From Dyadobacter soli (GTDB lineage Bacteria; Bacteroidota; Bacteroidia; Cytophagales; Spirosomataceae): a DNA stretch of 64,000 bases. The DNA lies in NCBI RefSeq assembly GCF_900101885.1, contig NZ_FNAN01000011.1, positions 124,001 to 188,000 of the forward strand, read 5' to 3'. The notes beneath the pieces were generated by a model. It made no database searches. It was not told the DNA's origin and saw nothing but the letters and a program-made list of their open reading frames with translations. Of this stretch, positions 41,586 through 50,116 are shown in pieces; the stretch's first letter is position 1, and every line of letters starts with the position of its first letter. The position numbers and the translations under genes were made by a program.

Positions 41586-44129
41586 ATGCCGGCTGCCGAT
41601 TCAATTTCACAAATACAACTCGGGCAGATTCCACTGCCAGCGCTATATCAGGCACTTGGCACCGATGGAAACGGGCTTGACAACGAGCAGGCTGCGCAAA
41701 GACTACAACGCGCCCTTGCCAATGAGCCTGATTCAGGTAGACGATCATCGCTGGCATTGTCAACGCTGATCAAGCAGTTTAAAAGCCCGCTCGTGCTGCT
41801 GCTGCTGGTAGCAGTGATTTTATCCGCCTTTTTAGGTGAAGTTTCCGATACGCTCATTATCGGCTGCATCATCCTGGCAAGCGGACTTTTGAGCTTCTGG
41901 CAAGAGTTCAAGGCGGGCCAGGCGGTTGAAAAGCTGCAAAAACTAATCTCGCAGAAAATCACCGTATTGCGTGAGGGTGTTGAGCAGATCATTGATGCCG
42001 AGCAGGTAGTACCGGCAGATTTGATCCTGGTCAAAGCGGGTGATATTATCCCAGCCGATTGCCGGATAATTGACAGCAATGAACTGCATGTTAACGAAAG
42101 TTCGCTGACCGGAGAAAGTTTTCCTGCAGAAAAGATGGCAGGACAAATCAGTATTCAAACCGCGCTTTCAGACAGCTTCAATTGCCTTTGGCAAGGCACC
42201 AACGTAATCAGTGGCACAGGCAAGGCACTCGTGGTTCGCACGGGCGGGGATACTGTTTTCGGTAAACTTCGGCAGAGCCTTTCAGGCAATTCTGAAACCG
42301 CCTTCGAGCGCGGAATTCGGGGTTTTGGCTACTTTCTTTTGCAGATTACCACCGTTTTAACGCTGGTAATACTCGCAGTCAATATTTATTTCGGAAAGCC
42401 GCTCGTTGATTCGGTGCTCTTCTCGCTGGCATTAGCTGTGGGAATGGCGCCCGAGCTGCTTCCCGCTATCATGACAGTAGCCATGTCGAAAGCCGCCGCG
42501 CGCATGATGGAGCGGAAGGTGATTGTCAAAAAGCTTTCTTCGATTTTTAATCTGGGCGAAGTGACTGTGCTATGCACCGATAAAACAGGAACTATCACCG
42601 AGGGCAGCGTCAGGGTTTGCGATGCGGTTGACGCGGCCGGGAAATCCTGTCAGCATCTACGCCAGTATGCTTACCTGAATGCGGTCATGCAGCAGGGTTT
42701 TGCCAACCCGATCGATCAGGCGCTGGCCGATTTGGCTATCGGTGAGAAAGGCTACCGCAGACTTAATGAAGTTCCGTACGACTTTATAAGAAAGCGGGTG
42801 ACTGTCCTGGCAGCGAGTGATAGTGGAAATGTGATGATCAGCAAGGGGGCGCTCGAAAGTATTCTCGCTGTATGTTCCTTTCTGGAAGTTGGCAACAACG
42901 ATTCGGTACTGCTTGACCAGACTCGCCGCATCGCATTACTAGGTCAATATGAGGCCTATTGTGAGCAGGGCTACCGCGTGCTGGGCATTGCCGTCAAAAA
43001 TACCCAGCTCGGCCATATCACGCGGGCCGACGAAAGCGAAATGTCGTTTGCAGGATTTCTGTTATTGGAAGATCCGTTAAAGCCTTCGAGCCTTGCCTCT
43101 CTTCACAGGCTGCGAGAGCTGGACGTAGAAGTCAAAATCATTACCGGGGATAACCGTTTCGCCGCCGCTCATATTGCCCGAAGACTTGCGATTGAGAGTG
43201 GCCGCATATTAACCGGGCCTGATCTGGACAACCTTTCTGAGGAGGCTTTCGGGCAGCGCGTGATGAGCATAGCCGTTTTCGCTGAGATCGAGCCACATCA
43301 GAAAGTCAGGGTGGTCAAGGCGCTCAGAGAGCAGGGCGCAGTAACTGCCTATATCGGAGATGGGATCAATGACGTTGCGGCTATCAATGCGGCTGACGCG
43401 GGTATTTCCACCGATAATGCGGTTGACGTTGCTAAACAGGCGGCCGACTTCGTCCTGATCGAGAAAGACTTGTCTGTACTGGCCGACGGTATCCTGGAAG
43501 GTCGCAAGTCATTTGCCAACTCGATGAAGTACATCTTCATCACGACCGGGGCAACTTTTGGAAATATGTTCAGCATGGCCGGCGCTTCTCTTCTGCTTCC
43601 ATTTCTTCCCATGCTTCCAAAGCAGATCCTGCTCACCAATTTTATTACCGACTTTCCTGCTTTGGCTATCGCCTCCGACCACGTTGATTCCCAGCAAACG
43701 ACCGGAGCCGGAAAATGGAACATGCGTATGATCCGCCGCTTCATGGTTGTATTTGGTTTGCACAGTTCATTCTTTGACTTTCTGACCTTTTATATTTTAT
43801 ACTTTCATTTAAAGCTATCCGGTGCCGCTTTTAGAACGGGCTGGTTTATTGAGTCAGTGGTCACCGAGCTGCTCATTTTACTTGTAGTAAGAAGCAGGCG
43901 CCCGTTTCTAACCAGCAGGCCTTCGCGCTCCCTTTTCCGGCTCACGTTTGCGGCCCTTGCTGTCACAGTGATTCTGCCGGCTTCCCTGGTTGCAAACCAA
44001 CTGGGATTTGCCCGGATTACACTTGTAGAAATCGCCTGGATTTTCGGTATACTGATCGCTTACCTGATCAGCGCGGATTTACTCAAAGTGCGCTTTTTTA
44101 GGAAGTACGAAATGGGACGGCAAACATGA
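41586..44129 (+). CDS. mgtA: Magnesium-translocating P-type ATPase (MgtA-like)
   Basis: An 847-residue P3B-type ATPase: TGES actuator loop near 176, TM4 motif MAPELLPAI at 287-295, phosphorylated Asp332 in DKTGTIT, and ten or so membrane segments. The P-E-L-L-P pattern is the hallmark of MgtA/MgtB pumps that import Mg2+ into the cytoplasm. It is probably co-transcribed with adhP, 3 bp upstream. The family's usual control by Mg2+ or by ribosomal leader cannot be checked because the unit's leader belongs to adhP. The downstream gene is the flavodoxin-fold oxidoreductase. Confidence 0.9.
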   Translation: MPAADSISQIQLGQIPLPALYQALGTDGNGLDNEQAAQRLQRALANEPDSGRRSSLALSTLIKQFKSPLVLLLLVAVILSAFLGEVSDTLIIGCIILASGLLSFWQEFKAGQAVEKLQKLISQKITVLREGVEQIIDAEQVVPADLILVKAGDIIPADCRIIDSNELHVNESSLTGESFPAEKMAGQISIQTALSDSFNCLWQGTNVISGTGKALVVRTGGDTVFGKLRQSLSGNSETAFERGIRGFGYFLLQITTVLTLVILAVNIYFGKPLVDSVLFSLALAVGMAPELLPAIMTVAMSKAAARMMERKVIVKKLSSIFNLGEVTVLCTDKTGTITEGSVRVCDAVDAAGKSCQHLRQYAYLNAVMQQGFANPIDQALADLAIGEKGYRRLNEVPYDFIRKRVTVLAASDSGNVMISKGALESILAVCSFLEVGNNDSVLLDQTRRIALLGQYEAYCEQGYRVLGIAVKNTQLGHITRADESEMSFAGFLLLEDPLKPSSLASLHRLRELDVEVKIITGDNRFAAAHIARRLAIESGRILTGPDLDNLSEEAFGQRVMSIAVFAEIEPHQKVRVVKALREQGAVTAYIGDGINDVAAINAADAGISTDNAVDVAKQAADFVLIEKDLSVLADGILEGRKSFANSMKYIFITTGATFGNMFSMAGASLLLPFLPMLPKQILLTNFITDFPALAIASDHVDSQQTTGAGKWNMRMIRRFMVVFGLHSSFFDFLTFYILYFHLKLSGAAFRTGWFIESVVTELLILLVVRSRRPFLTSRPSRSLFRLTFAALAVTVILPASLVANQLGFARITLVEIAWIFGILIAYLISADLLKVRFFRKYEMGRQT

Positions 44130-44161
44130 TGCCGTGACATTCACGATTTTTCAATTCTTAA

Positions 44162-44734
44162 ATGAAAGTTTACATATTACTGGCCCATCCCGATACTAAG
44201 AGTTTTAACGGTCATATTGCCGACGCTTGTGAAGTAGCCTTGCTGTCGGCAGGCTACCAGGTCCGCCGACAAAACATTGGGCAGATGCGCTTCGACCCAA
44301 TCTTATGGCATGCCTATGGCCAAGTTCAAGAGTTGGAAGAAGATCTGCTTACGGCCCAGCAGAACATATTGTGGTGCGATAAATGGGTGATCATTTATCC
44401 TGTCTGGTGGGGCTCGGTTCCTGCGTTGTTCAAAGGCTTCCTGGACCGTGTCTTATTACCCGGATTTGCATTTAAGTACCACGAGAAGGGTCCTTTTTGG
44501 GATGGCTATCTAACGAAAAGGTCGGCGCACATCATTGCAACTTCTGACGCCCCGGCTATCTGGCTCTGGTGGCAGTATCGCAATAGCGATATCAGGGCGA
44601 TCAGGAAAGCTACGCTTGAATTTTGTGGATTCAAGCCTGTGAAGGTGTCAAGAATCGGGCGGGTCAAGTACCTGACCACCGCGCAGATAGAAATGGTTGT
44701 CGCCAAGCTCGCCCGCCAGATCCGACTAGAATAA
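44162..44734 (+). CDS. NAD(P)H-dependent oxidoreductase, flavodoxin-like fold
   Basis: A 190-residue protein of the NAD(P)H:quinone oxidoreductase family (KefF/MdaB-like). The FMN/FAD-binding start is MKVYILLAHPDTKSFNGHI, and the conserved core is VIIYPVWWGSVPALFKGFLDRVL with GFAFKY after it. It reduces quinones or other acceptors with two electrons in the cytoplasm. It lies 32 bp downstream of mgtA on the same strand, so it may belong to the same transcript. The actual acceptor is not known. Confidence 0.88.
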   Translation: MKVYILLAHPDTKSFNGHIADACEVALLSAGYQVRRQNIGQMRFDPILWHAYGQVQELEEDLLTAQQNILWCDKWVIIYPVWWGSVPALFKGFLDRVLLPGFAFKYHEKGPFWDGYLTKRSAHIIATSDAPAIWLWWQYRNSDIRAIRKATLEFCGFKPVKVSRIGRVKYLTTAQIEMVVAKLARQIRLE

Positions 44735-44795
44735 AGACATTGTGTGGGCAGGTTCAAAAATGTCAATCCGCTCTGAGCAAAGTCATGTTTTGCGG

Positions 44796-44838
44796 TGGCA
44801 GTTGTCATCCTGTTTGACAGGGTGAGAATGTAATTTAG
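44796..44838 (+). promoter_or_regulatory. FNR/CRP-like dyad (weak) and -7 element
   Basis: TGGCAGTTGTCA (44796-44807) differs in one base from TGAY-N4-RTCA. TAATTTAG (44831-44838) starts 29.5 nt from the centre. It lies 53 bp before the ATG at 44892. Confidence 0.5.
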
Positions 44839-44891
44839 ATCCGGCGTATAACCACAAGGGTTGCGCATGTAATTAGCTAAACACCTGTCCT

Positions 44892-45737
44892 ATGAAACGA
44901 ATACTTGTCCCCTGTGATTTTTCGGCAGCGGCGAATCATGCCTTTCAGTTCGCTGTCGAGATGGCGGCCGCCTGCGGTGGTCATGTGCTGGTACTGAAAG
45001 TAATGCAAGTTCCGACGATTTTTGGAAATGGGATGCCTGGGCAGCCTTTCGCTGCGATCGATCCAATTCCGATGATTGATGAATGGATTGCATACAGTGA
45101 GAAGGAGTTTGAAAAAATGAAAAGGAAAACTGGCCGCGCCGCGGGCTCGGTAGAGCTGCTGCTGGAAACCGGATACGTAAACGATGTCATCCGCGATGTG
45201 ATCACAAGGGAAAAGGTCGATCTGGTCATCATGGGCACTGACGGTGCGTCAGGGTTCAAGGAAATCTTCATCGGCTCGCATACCGAAAAGATCGTGCGGG
45301 CCTCTGTGGTGCCCGTGATGGCAGTACACGGCCCGTTTCATCTGGAATGGGTCAAAAATATTGTCTTCCCGACCAGTATGGAGCTCGATCAAAAACCGCT
45401 CATTGAGCAGATCAAGGCGTTACAGTCATTATTCTCAGCAGTGATACACTTGTTATACGTGAACGGGTTTCCTTTTTCCCTGGAATCTGACGAGGAGGCT
45501 GAGCGTAAACTGGAAGACTACGCCCTGTTTTATGGCTTGAAAGACTATACTGTTCATGTGAGCAGGGGACTCAACGTCCAGGAAGGTATCCTCAAATACG
45601 CGCGGCGTATCCCCAATTCGATCATCGCAATGGGCACGCACGGGCATAAAGGGCTCGCGCATTTTACCGAAGGCAGCGTCGCCGAAGATGTGGTCAACCA
45701 TCTGTCGGAGCCTGTTTGGACATACGTATTGCAATGA
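44892..45737 (+). CDS. Universal stress protein, tandem UspA domains (subtype 2)
   Basis: A 281-residue double UspA protein. The first domain opens MKRILVPCDFSAAANHAFQF and carries VDLVIMGTDGASGFKEIFIGSH, the ATP-loop-like GTDG-x-SG...G segment. The second ends IPNSIIAMGTHGHKGLAHFTEGSVAEDVVNHL. It is closest to the gene at 53331 in length and ending (VWTYVLQ versus VWTCKLSEHV). It is followed at 30 bp by a BON gene and a broken third UspA gene. The start follows a dyad and -7 element. Confidence 0.92.
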   Translation: MKRILVPCDFSAAANHAFQFAVEMAAACGGHVLVLKVMQVPTIFGNGMPGQPFAAIDPIPMIDEWIAYSEKEFEKMKRKTGRAAGSVELLLETGYVNDVIRDVITREKVDLVIMGTDGASGFKEIFIGSHTEKIVRASVVPVMAVHGPFHLEWVKNIVFPTSMELDQKPLIEQIKALQSLFSAVIHLLYVNGFPFSLESDEEAERKLEDYALFYGLKDYTVHVSRGLNVQEGILKYARRIPNSIIAMGTHGHKGLAHFTEGSVAEDVVNHLSEPVWTYVLQ

Positions 45738-45767
45738 GTTGGTATTCATCCATTAGCCTGACCTATT

Positions 45768-46004
45768 ATGAGCAGTTGTATACCCGATCTTGCCATTGTT
45801 GAGCAGATCAATAGCATTCTTCACCGGGATATCCGTATTGATGAGCATGACATTCACGTAAGCGTTCACCAGGGCTGGGTATTCCTTGACGGGCACGTCG
45901 ACTTTGAGGCCGACCGCGACCTGGTTCAATCCCGGATTGAAAACGTGGCCGGCGTGTGTCGCATTACCAATAATCTGACCTATCCACGGCACACAAGTAT
46001 TTGA
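45768..46004 (+). CDS. Single BON-domain protein
   Basis: A 78-residue protein made almost wholly of one BON domain: INSILHRDIRIDEHDIHVSV, HQGWVFLDGHVDFEADRDLV and GVCRITNNLTYP. It has no signal peptide. It lies 30 bp after the universal stress gene and 3 bp before the broken third one. The unit UspA-BON-UspA thus seems to have been transcribed together. The binding partner is unknown. Confidence 0.8.
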   Translation: MSSCIPDLAIVEQINSILHRDIRIDEHDIHVSVHQGWVFLDGHVDFEADRDLVQSRIENVAGVCRITNNLTYPRHTSI

Positions 46005-46007
46005 CGT

Positions 46008-46823
46008 ATGAATGATTCGGCTGATATACTGCGTATTCTTGTTCCCTTCGACGACTCGGAAATTGGTCGGCTGGCGCTGGAAGTTGCCGCAGAATTCGAA
46101 CGGCAAATGAACGTCGAGATTTTTATGCTCACAGTAGAGGAGGACGTTGGAACGAGGGTGCAGCCGGTAAATGCCGGTAGCGAGCTTGGTCAATGGATCT
46201 CAGCTTTTCCGCCGGCCATCAAAATCCACCCATTACAAGTGACGGGGCGTTTTGTCGATTCTGTGCTTGATGTGGTTGACTGACATCATATTGATTTAAT
46301 TGTCGTTGGCACACGGGGAGCCAGGGGATGGGACGGCGTCTTTATGGGATCGCACGCAGAAAGGATTGTGCGCGTTTCTCCGGTTCCGGTCTTGAGCATT
46401 CAGCAGCGCCGGCACTTTGCAGGATCAGCAGAAATTTTGGTTCCGGTCGATATTTATGCTAATCCAGCGGAACTGCGCTTCTGCCTTTCAAGATTTTCTC
46501 ACCTACTCGATAGCCGGTTTCATCTTCTGTACATCGACACAAATGCGCCTGGCCTAGCGCGAGCATCTGCGCAGCAGCTCGAAGAATATGCGCATATACT
46601 GGCACTGTCGCATTGCGCAACATCGATTATAATCGCAGAGGACATCACCGAGGCGATACTCAAATTCGCCGCGCAGATCGGCGCGGATATGATCGCGATG
46701 GGAACACTGGGCAATCCAGACCCGTCCTATATGTTTCGTCCCAGTATCACAGCGGACGTTGTCAACCATGCCAGAATACCTGTTCTTACATGCCCGCTGC
46801 GGCAGGCACTCATTCAACATTAA
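46008..46823 (+). pseudogene. Universal stress protein broken by an in-frame TGA
   Basis: One frame from ATG 46008 to 46823 (272 codons) except for TGA at 46281-46283. Upstream it reads ILVPFDDSEIGRLALEVAAEFE. Downstream, still in frame, it reads HHIDLIVVGTRGARGWDGVFMGSH, the ATP-loop region of the first UspA domain, followed by a complete second domain. Change of one base would restore a full-length protein. Reinitiation at ATG 46344 would give only the second domain. Whether this is a true nonsense mutation or a sequencing error cannot be told here. Confidence 0.85.
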
Positions 46824-46834
46824 ATCTTACTACC

Positions 46835-47077
46835 ATGACCTATCAAGCAGAACAAGAAAAAGTCACCTTTGTACTGCCGCTGTATTTTGCAAAAGCAGAA
46901 GTGACCTTTACCCGTCAGTCCTCAGACGATGGGCTTACCGTACCGATTATTCCCGCCAACGGGCCGCGCGTGAGCATTTCAACCCGCCGGTTTGCCAAGG
47001 GTTTTTGGCTTGCCCAGCTTACTTGGTCTGTCGGGCGGCAGCGATTTTGCAGTGAAGGTTGGTTTGAAATAGCGTGA
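46835..47077 (+). CDS. Hypothetical protein, last gene of the UspA-BON unit
   Basis: An 80-residue soluble protein that I do not recognise, beginning MTYQAEQEKVTFVLPLYFAK and mostly beta in character (TVPIIPANGPRVSIST, FWLAQLTWSVGRQRF). It starts 11 bp after the broken universal stress gene and is followed at once by a bidirectional terminator. Its position suggests that it is expressed with the stress genes. Codon use is like its neighbours. Confidence 0.6.
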   Translation: MTYQAEQEKVTFVLPLYFAKAEVTFTRQSSDDGLTVPIIPANGPRVSISTRRFAKGFWLAQLTWSVGRQRFCSEGWFEIA

Positions 47078-47079
47078 GA

Positions 47080-47123
47080 GTATAAAAGAAAAAGGCTGCG
47101 CCGGCAGCCTTTTTCTTTTATAC
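47080..47123. terminator. Bidirectional intrinsic terminator
   Basis: A perfect 20-bp stem (47080-47099 with 47104-47123), GCCG loop, with an A-rich left arm and a T-rich right arm (CTTTTTCTTTTATAC). It separates convergent genes ending at 47077 and 47136 and works for both. Confidence 0.92.
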
Positions 47124-47135
47124 GTGTTCAATGAT

Positions 47136-47975
47136 TTATGGATGCGCGATGAATAGCGGCAGGTTCAGGCTGCGGATCAGCGCATCGGCTGTGCTTGGCG
47201 TGAGCAGGTTCGAAAATGCGCCGCGGCCATAAGAGCCCATTACAACCAGCGTCTTTTTCTTGTTCATCAAATATGCATACAGCTCAGGGCCGGGACGCCC
47301 ATGAAGTTTCTCGAAATGTGCATTAGAATAGTGCGAGCTGATCAGCCGAGCCAGTTTGCCGCTGTTGGCCTCGTCCGGCTCCCCTCCACCTACAACCTGA
47401 ACGATCGTCAGCCGGGTGTCTTCCAGCTCGGGTAAAAGGTAAGAAAACTGCTTGATCGCATGTGCAGCGGCAGCATTGCCATCGTAGGCGAAAACGATCT
47501 GTTCGACGCCCTCAAAAGTAGCCGGGGCGATGATCACCGGGCATTCTATGGCACAAAGCACATCTTGCAGGAATGGACTGGGCTTTTTCTCGTCCGAACC
47601 CTCGAAGGACAGGTCGCTACCAACGATCATCAGGTCTGCAAAGCGGCTTTCGGCCAAAATCTGTTCAAGGGGCTCGCACGGGTTCTCATGTACACTGGCA
47701 TGAACGCCTTGCCGTTCGCAGATGGCGCGGAACGTTGCCTGGTTTTCTTGCAACAGCTGCTGGCTTTCCTTAAAGTCGGGAAGGTCTTTCAAAGTAATTG
47801 TTTCGGTAAATGGTGCCCCGAATGCTATTTTCATTTCGGGAATCTGCCGGTAGGGCGCGTTTTGCATGAAAATCGCTGTGAGTCGCGATTGTGTTAGCGA
47901 AGCAATGTAGCATGCGAACTGGATGTGATCGGTATTAAGATGACCGGCATCGATCACCAGGCGGATGTTTTTCAT
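47136..47975 (-). CDS. Universal stress protein, tandem UspA domains (subtype 1)
   Basis: A 279-residue double UspA protein: MKNIRLVIDAGHLNTDHIQFA starts the first domain and IVFAYDGNAAAAHAIKQFSYLLP the second, with TLVVMGSYGRGAFSNLLTPS as the late nucleotide-loop-like segment and LPLFIAHP at the end. It shares this ending and FSYLLP with the gene at 28926. It is the last gene of a unit led by a membrane gene and the CoA-transferase, under the dyad at 50101. Confidence 0.92.
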   Translation of the reverse strand: MKNIRLVIDAGHLNTDHIQFACYIASLTQSRLTAIFMQNAPYRQIPEMKIAFGAPFTETITLKDLPDFKESQQLLQENQATFRAICERQGVHASVHENPCEPLEQILAESRFADLMIVGSDLSFEGSDEKKPSPFLQDVLCAIECPVIIAPATFEGVEQIVFAYDGNAAAAHAIKQFSYLLPELEDTRLTIVQVVGGGEPDEANSGKLARLISSHYSNAHFEKLHGRPGPELYAYLMNKKKTLVVMGSYGRGAFSNLLTPSTADALIRSLNLPLFIAHP

Positions 47976-47988
47976 GATTGTAGGTGGT

Positions 47989-49500
47989 TTAAATAGATTC
48001 CGGGATAGGGGTTTTCATCGAGCCGGTGCCGGCCAGGTTGGTATGGAGCTGGAATGCCTCTTCCAGCAAATGCGGAGTATGTCCGCCACGAAGACATGCG
48101 CGCTCGAAATACGAATTCAGTTCCGCCTGGTAATCCGGATGTACGCAACGGCTGAGAATGGCCTGGGCCTTCTGTCTGGGCGACAGACCCCGCAAATCGG
48201 CAAGGCCTTGCTCGGTGACAATAACATCCACATCGTGCTCGGAATGATCCACATGGGTGACCATCGGGACTATACGTGAAATTTTGCCGCCCTTGGTAAT
48301 GGACTCGGTGACGAAAATGCTCAGGTAGCTGTTCTGCGCAAAATCAGCAGAGCCTCCTATGCCGTTGACGATATGGCTGCCGACAATATGGGATGAGTTG
48401 ACATTTCCATAAATATCGCATTCCAAGGCTGTGTTAATGGCGATAATGCCCAGCCGCTGGATTACCTCGGCCGCATTGGTAATGTCTTGGGGCCGTAGCA
48501 GGATCTTGTGCCGGTAATGCTCAAAATCAGCAAACACACGCCGGTAGCAACCTTCTGACAAGGTCATCGAGCTGCCAGAGGCAAAATCCATCTTGCCGCT
48601 GTCGATCAGCCGGCAAGTACTGTCCTGCAATACCTCGGAGTACATGGTAAGATGCTCGAAGTCGCCCTGTGCAAGTCCGCTGAGAACGGCGTCGGCGATC
48701 TTACCGATACCTGCCTGGATAGGTCTGAGCGATCGTGTGAGCCTGCCGGCTGCTATTTCGTTTTCAAAAAAATGCAGTAAATGCCTGGCAATGGCGGTGG
48801 CAGCAGCATTATCGGCTGCCGTCTCGGCGGGGCTGTCTTTCTGGTTGGTGAAAACGATCGATACGATCTTTTCCGGATCACAGCTAATCACATCCTGCCC
48901 GATGCGTTGCCATACCTCAGTGATGGGCAGTATCGCTCTGCCTGTCGGATCTTCCGGCAAATACACGTCGTGTATGCCGCGGATACCGGTCGGCACAGCT
49001 TCATTGATTTCGACAATCACCTGTCTGGCTTGTTGTACAAATATCGCCGAATTGCCCACGGACGTAGTAGGCACAATACTGCCGTCGGCTTCGATGTATG
49101 CCGCTTCGATGATCGCGATGTCTACGGGCGGCAAAAAGCCGTTGCGGATGTGCGCTGCGGTTTCGCTCAGGTTTTCGTCGATGTAGGAAAGTCCGCCCTC
49201 ATTGATGATCGTCCGCATAACCGGATCGGATTGAAACGGCAGCCGCACGGCTATTGCGCCGGCGGTGGCCAGCGCGCCATCGGTTCCCTGGCCCAGCGAG
49301 GCCCCGGTCATCAGGGTAATGCGGGTATGTTCATATTCGGCTTTTTCGGCTAATGCGGCTAGGACTGCCTTACTGTCGCCCGAACGCGTGAAGCCGCTTG
49401 CCCCTACGACCATTCCGTCGTGGATCAGCTCGGCGGCCTGGCTTGATGACATGACTTTGGAAGCCAGGGAGGTATGTTTAATTCGGGATGTATCAGGCAT
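47989..49500 (-). CDS. Acetyl-CoA hydrolase/transferase (CoA-transferase family I)
   Basis: A 503-residue enzyme of the acetyl-CoA hydrolase/succinyl-CoA:acetate CoA-transferase group (Cat1/ScpC-like). Core stretches are GMVVGASGFTRSGDSK at the start, ITLMTGASLGQGTDGALA, the glycine-rich IGGSADFAQNSYLSIFVTE, and VTHVDHSEHDVDVIVTEQGLADLRG, which holds conserved residues of the CoA loop. It moves CoA between acetyl- and succinyl-CoA or releases acetate, making ATP-yielding fermentation possible without O2. It lies between a membrane protein gene (overlap 8 bp) and a universal stress gene (13 bp). Confidence 0.9.
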   Translation of the reverse strand: MPDTSRIKHTSLASKVMSSSQAAELIHDGMVVGASGFTRSGDSKAVLAALAEKAEYEHTRITLMTGASLGQGTDGALATAGAIAVRLPFQSDPVMRTIINEGGLSYIDENLSETAAHIRNGFLPPVDIAIIEAAYIEADGSIVPTTSVGNSAIFVQQARQVIVEINEAVPTGIRGIHDVYLPEDPTGRAILPITEVWQRIGQDVISCDPEKIVSIVFTNQKDSPAETAADNAAATAIARHLLHFFENEIAAGRLTRSLRPIQAGIGKIADAVLSGLAQGDFEHLTMYSEVLQDSTCRLIDSGKMDFASGSSMTLSEGCYRRVFADFEHYRHKILLRPQDITNAAEVIQRLGIIAINTALECDIYGNVNSSHIVGSHIVNGIGGSADFAQNSYLSIFVTESITKGGKISRIVPMVTHVDHSEHDVDVIVTEQGLADLRGLSPRQKAQAILSRCVHPDYQAELNSYFERACLRGGHTPHLLEEAFQLHTNLAGTGSMKTPIPESI

Positions 49501-50011
49501 GGTGTTTGTTTTTTAATTTGACGGATTTCGGATTCGTTGAGGCGGGGGATTGGCCGCTCTCGGTTCTCACCAGGCGTAGCATCGCCCAAGCAAGCAATAA
49601 GGGCATCGGAAAGGCTGCGTACAGTCCCAAAGGGGCAATAGCGATTAAAAAGATAATCCCCGCCCAGCAGCCCGCTTGGAATAACTCTCCTCTGGTGGTC
49701 ATGGCCAGGGCAATTAAAAGCTGGCATACGGCAATGGTTAGAACCATTGGCGTAATGATCGGAATGAAAGCGCCGAGGATAAATCGCTTGTAAAGCGGCA
49801 TGGCGCTATCGGCAAAATCCTTGTAGTTCCATGGTGCATCGAGCGCGGTATAGGCGTTAAAACCCGCAGCGAACAAGAAAATTAGCAGCAGGATCATGCG
49901 CGCCAACGGGGGCCGGGTTTTGCTAATCCGGATCATGAAGATTGCCAACGCGTTGCAGCCCAGGTAAAATACCCAGGAGACCAAGTCAAAGAATTTGAGT
50001 GAATCCATCAT
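49493..50011 (-). CDS. Hypothetical multi-pass membrane protein
   Basis: A 172-residue protein with four or five hydrophobic segments (about 9-28, 38-56, 78-98, 108-126 and 130-146) and a basic, polar C-terminal tail. I do not recognise a family. It starts the unit and its 3' end overlaps the CoA-transferase start by 8 bp, so translation is coupled. It might be a transporter or permease partner for acetate or a related acid; that is only a guess from position. Confidence 0.7.
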   Translation of the reverse strand: MMDSLKFFDLVSWVFYLGCNALAIFMIRISKTRPPLARMILLLIFLFAAGFNAYTALDAPWNYKDFADSAMPLYKRFILGAFIPIITPMVLTIAVCQLLIALAMTTRGELFQAGCWAGIIFLIAIAPLGLYAAFPMPLLLAWAMLRLVRTESGQSPASTNPKSVKLKNKHHA

Positions 50012-50047
50012 GCTGGCTGTTAAGGTGGTCGGTTTGTTTAACTACCT

Positions 50048-50112
50048 CAAAATAAGCGGCATGTGGCCTCAAAAAACTTGACAGGGCTTATCCGGGAATA
50101 TGATTTGTGTCA
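50048..50112 (-). promoter_or_regulatory. FNR/CRP-like dyad and -7 element before the CoA-transferase unit
   Basis: TGATTTGTGTCA (50101-50112; minus strand TGAC-ACAA-ATCA) fits the consensus exactly. TTATTTTG on the minus strand, 5' base at 50055, starts 51.5 nt from the dyad centre; GTTTTTTG at 50077 is the alternative at 29.5 nt. Confidence 0.6.
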
Positions 50113-50116
50113 GGTT

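Noticed and set aside
46281-46283. Selenocysteine at the in-frame TGA of the universal stress gene
   Set aside because: UspA proteins have no redox cysteine at this place, no stem-loop like a SECIS follows, and homologous positions hold ordinary residues.
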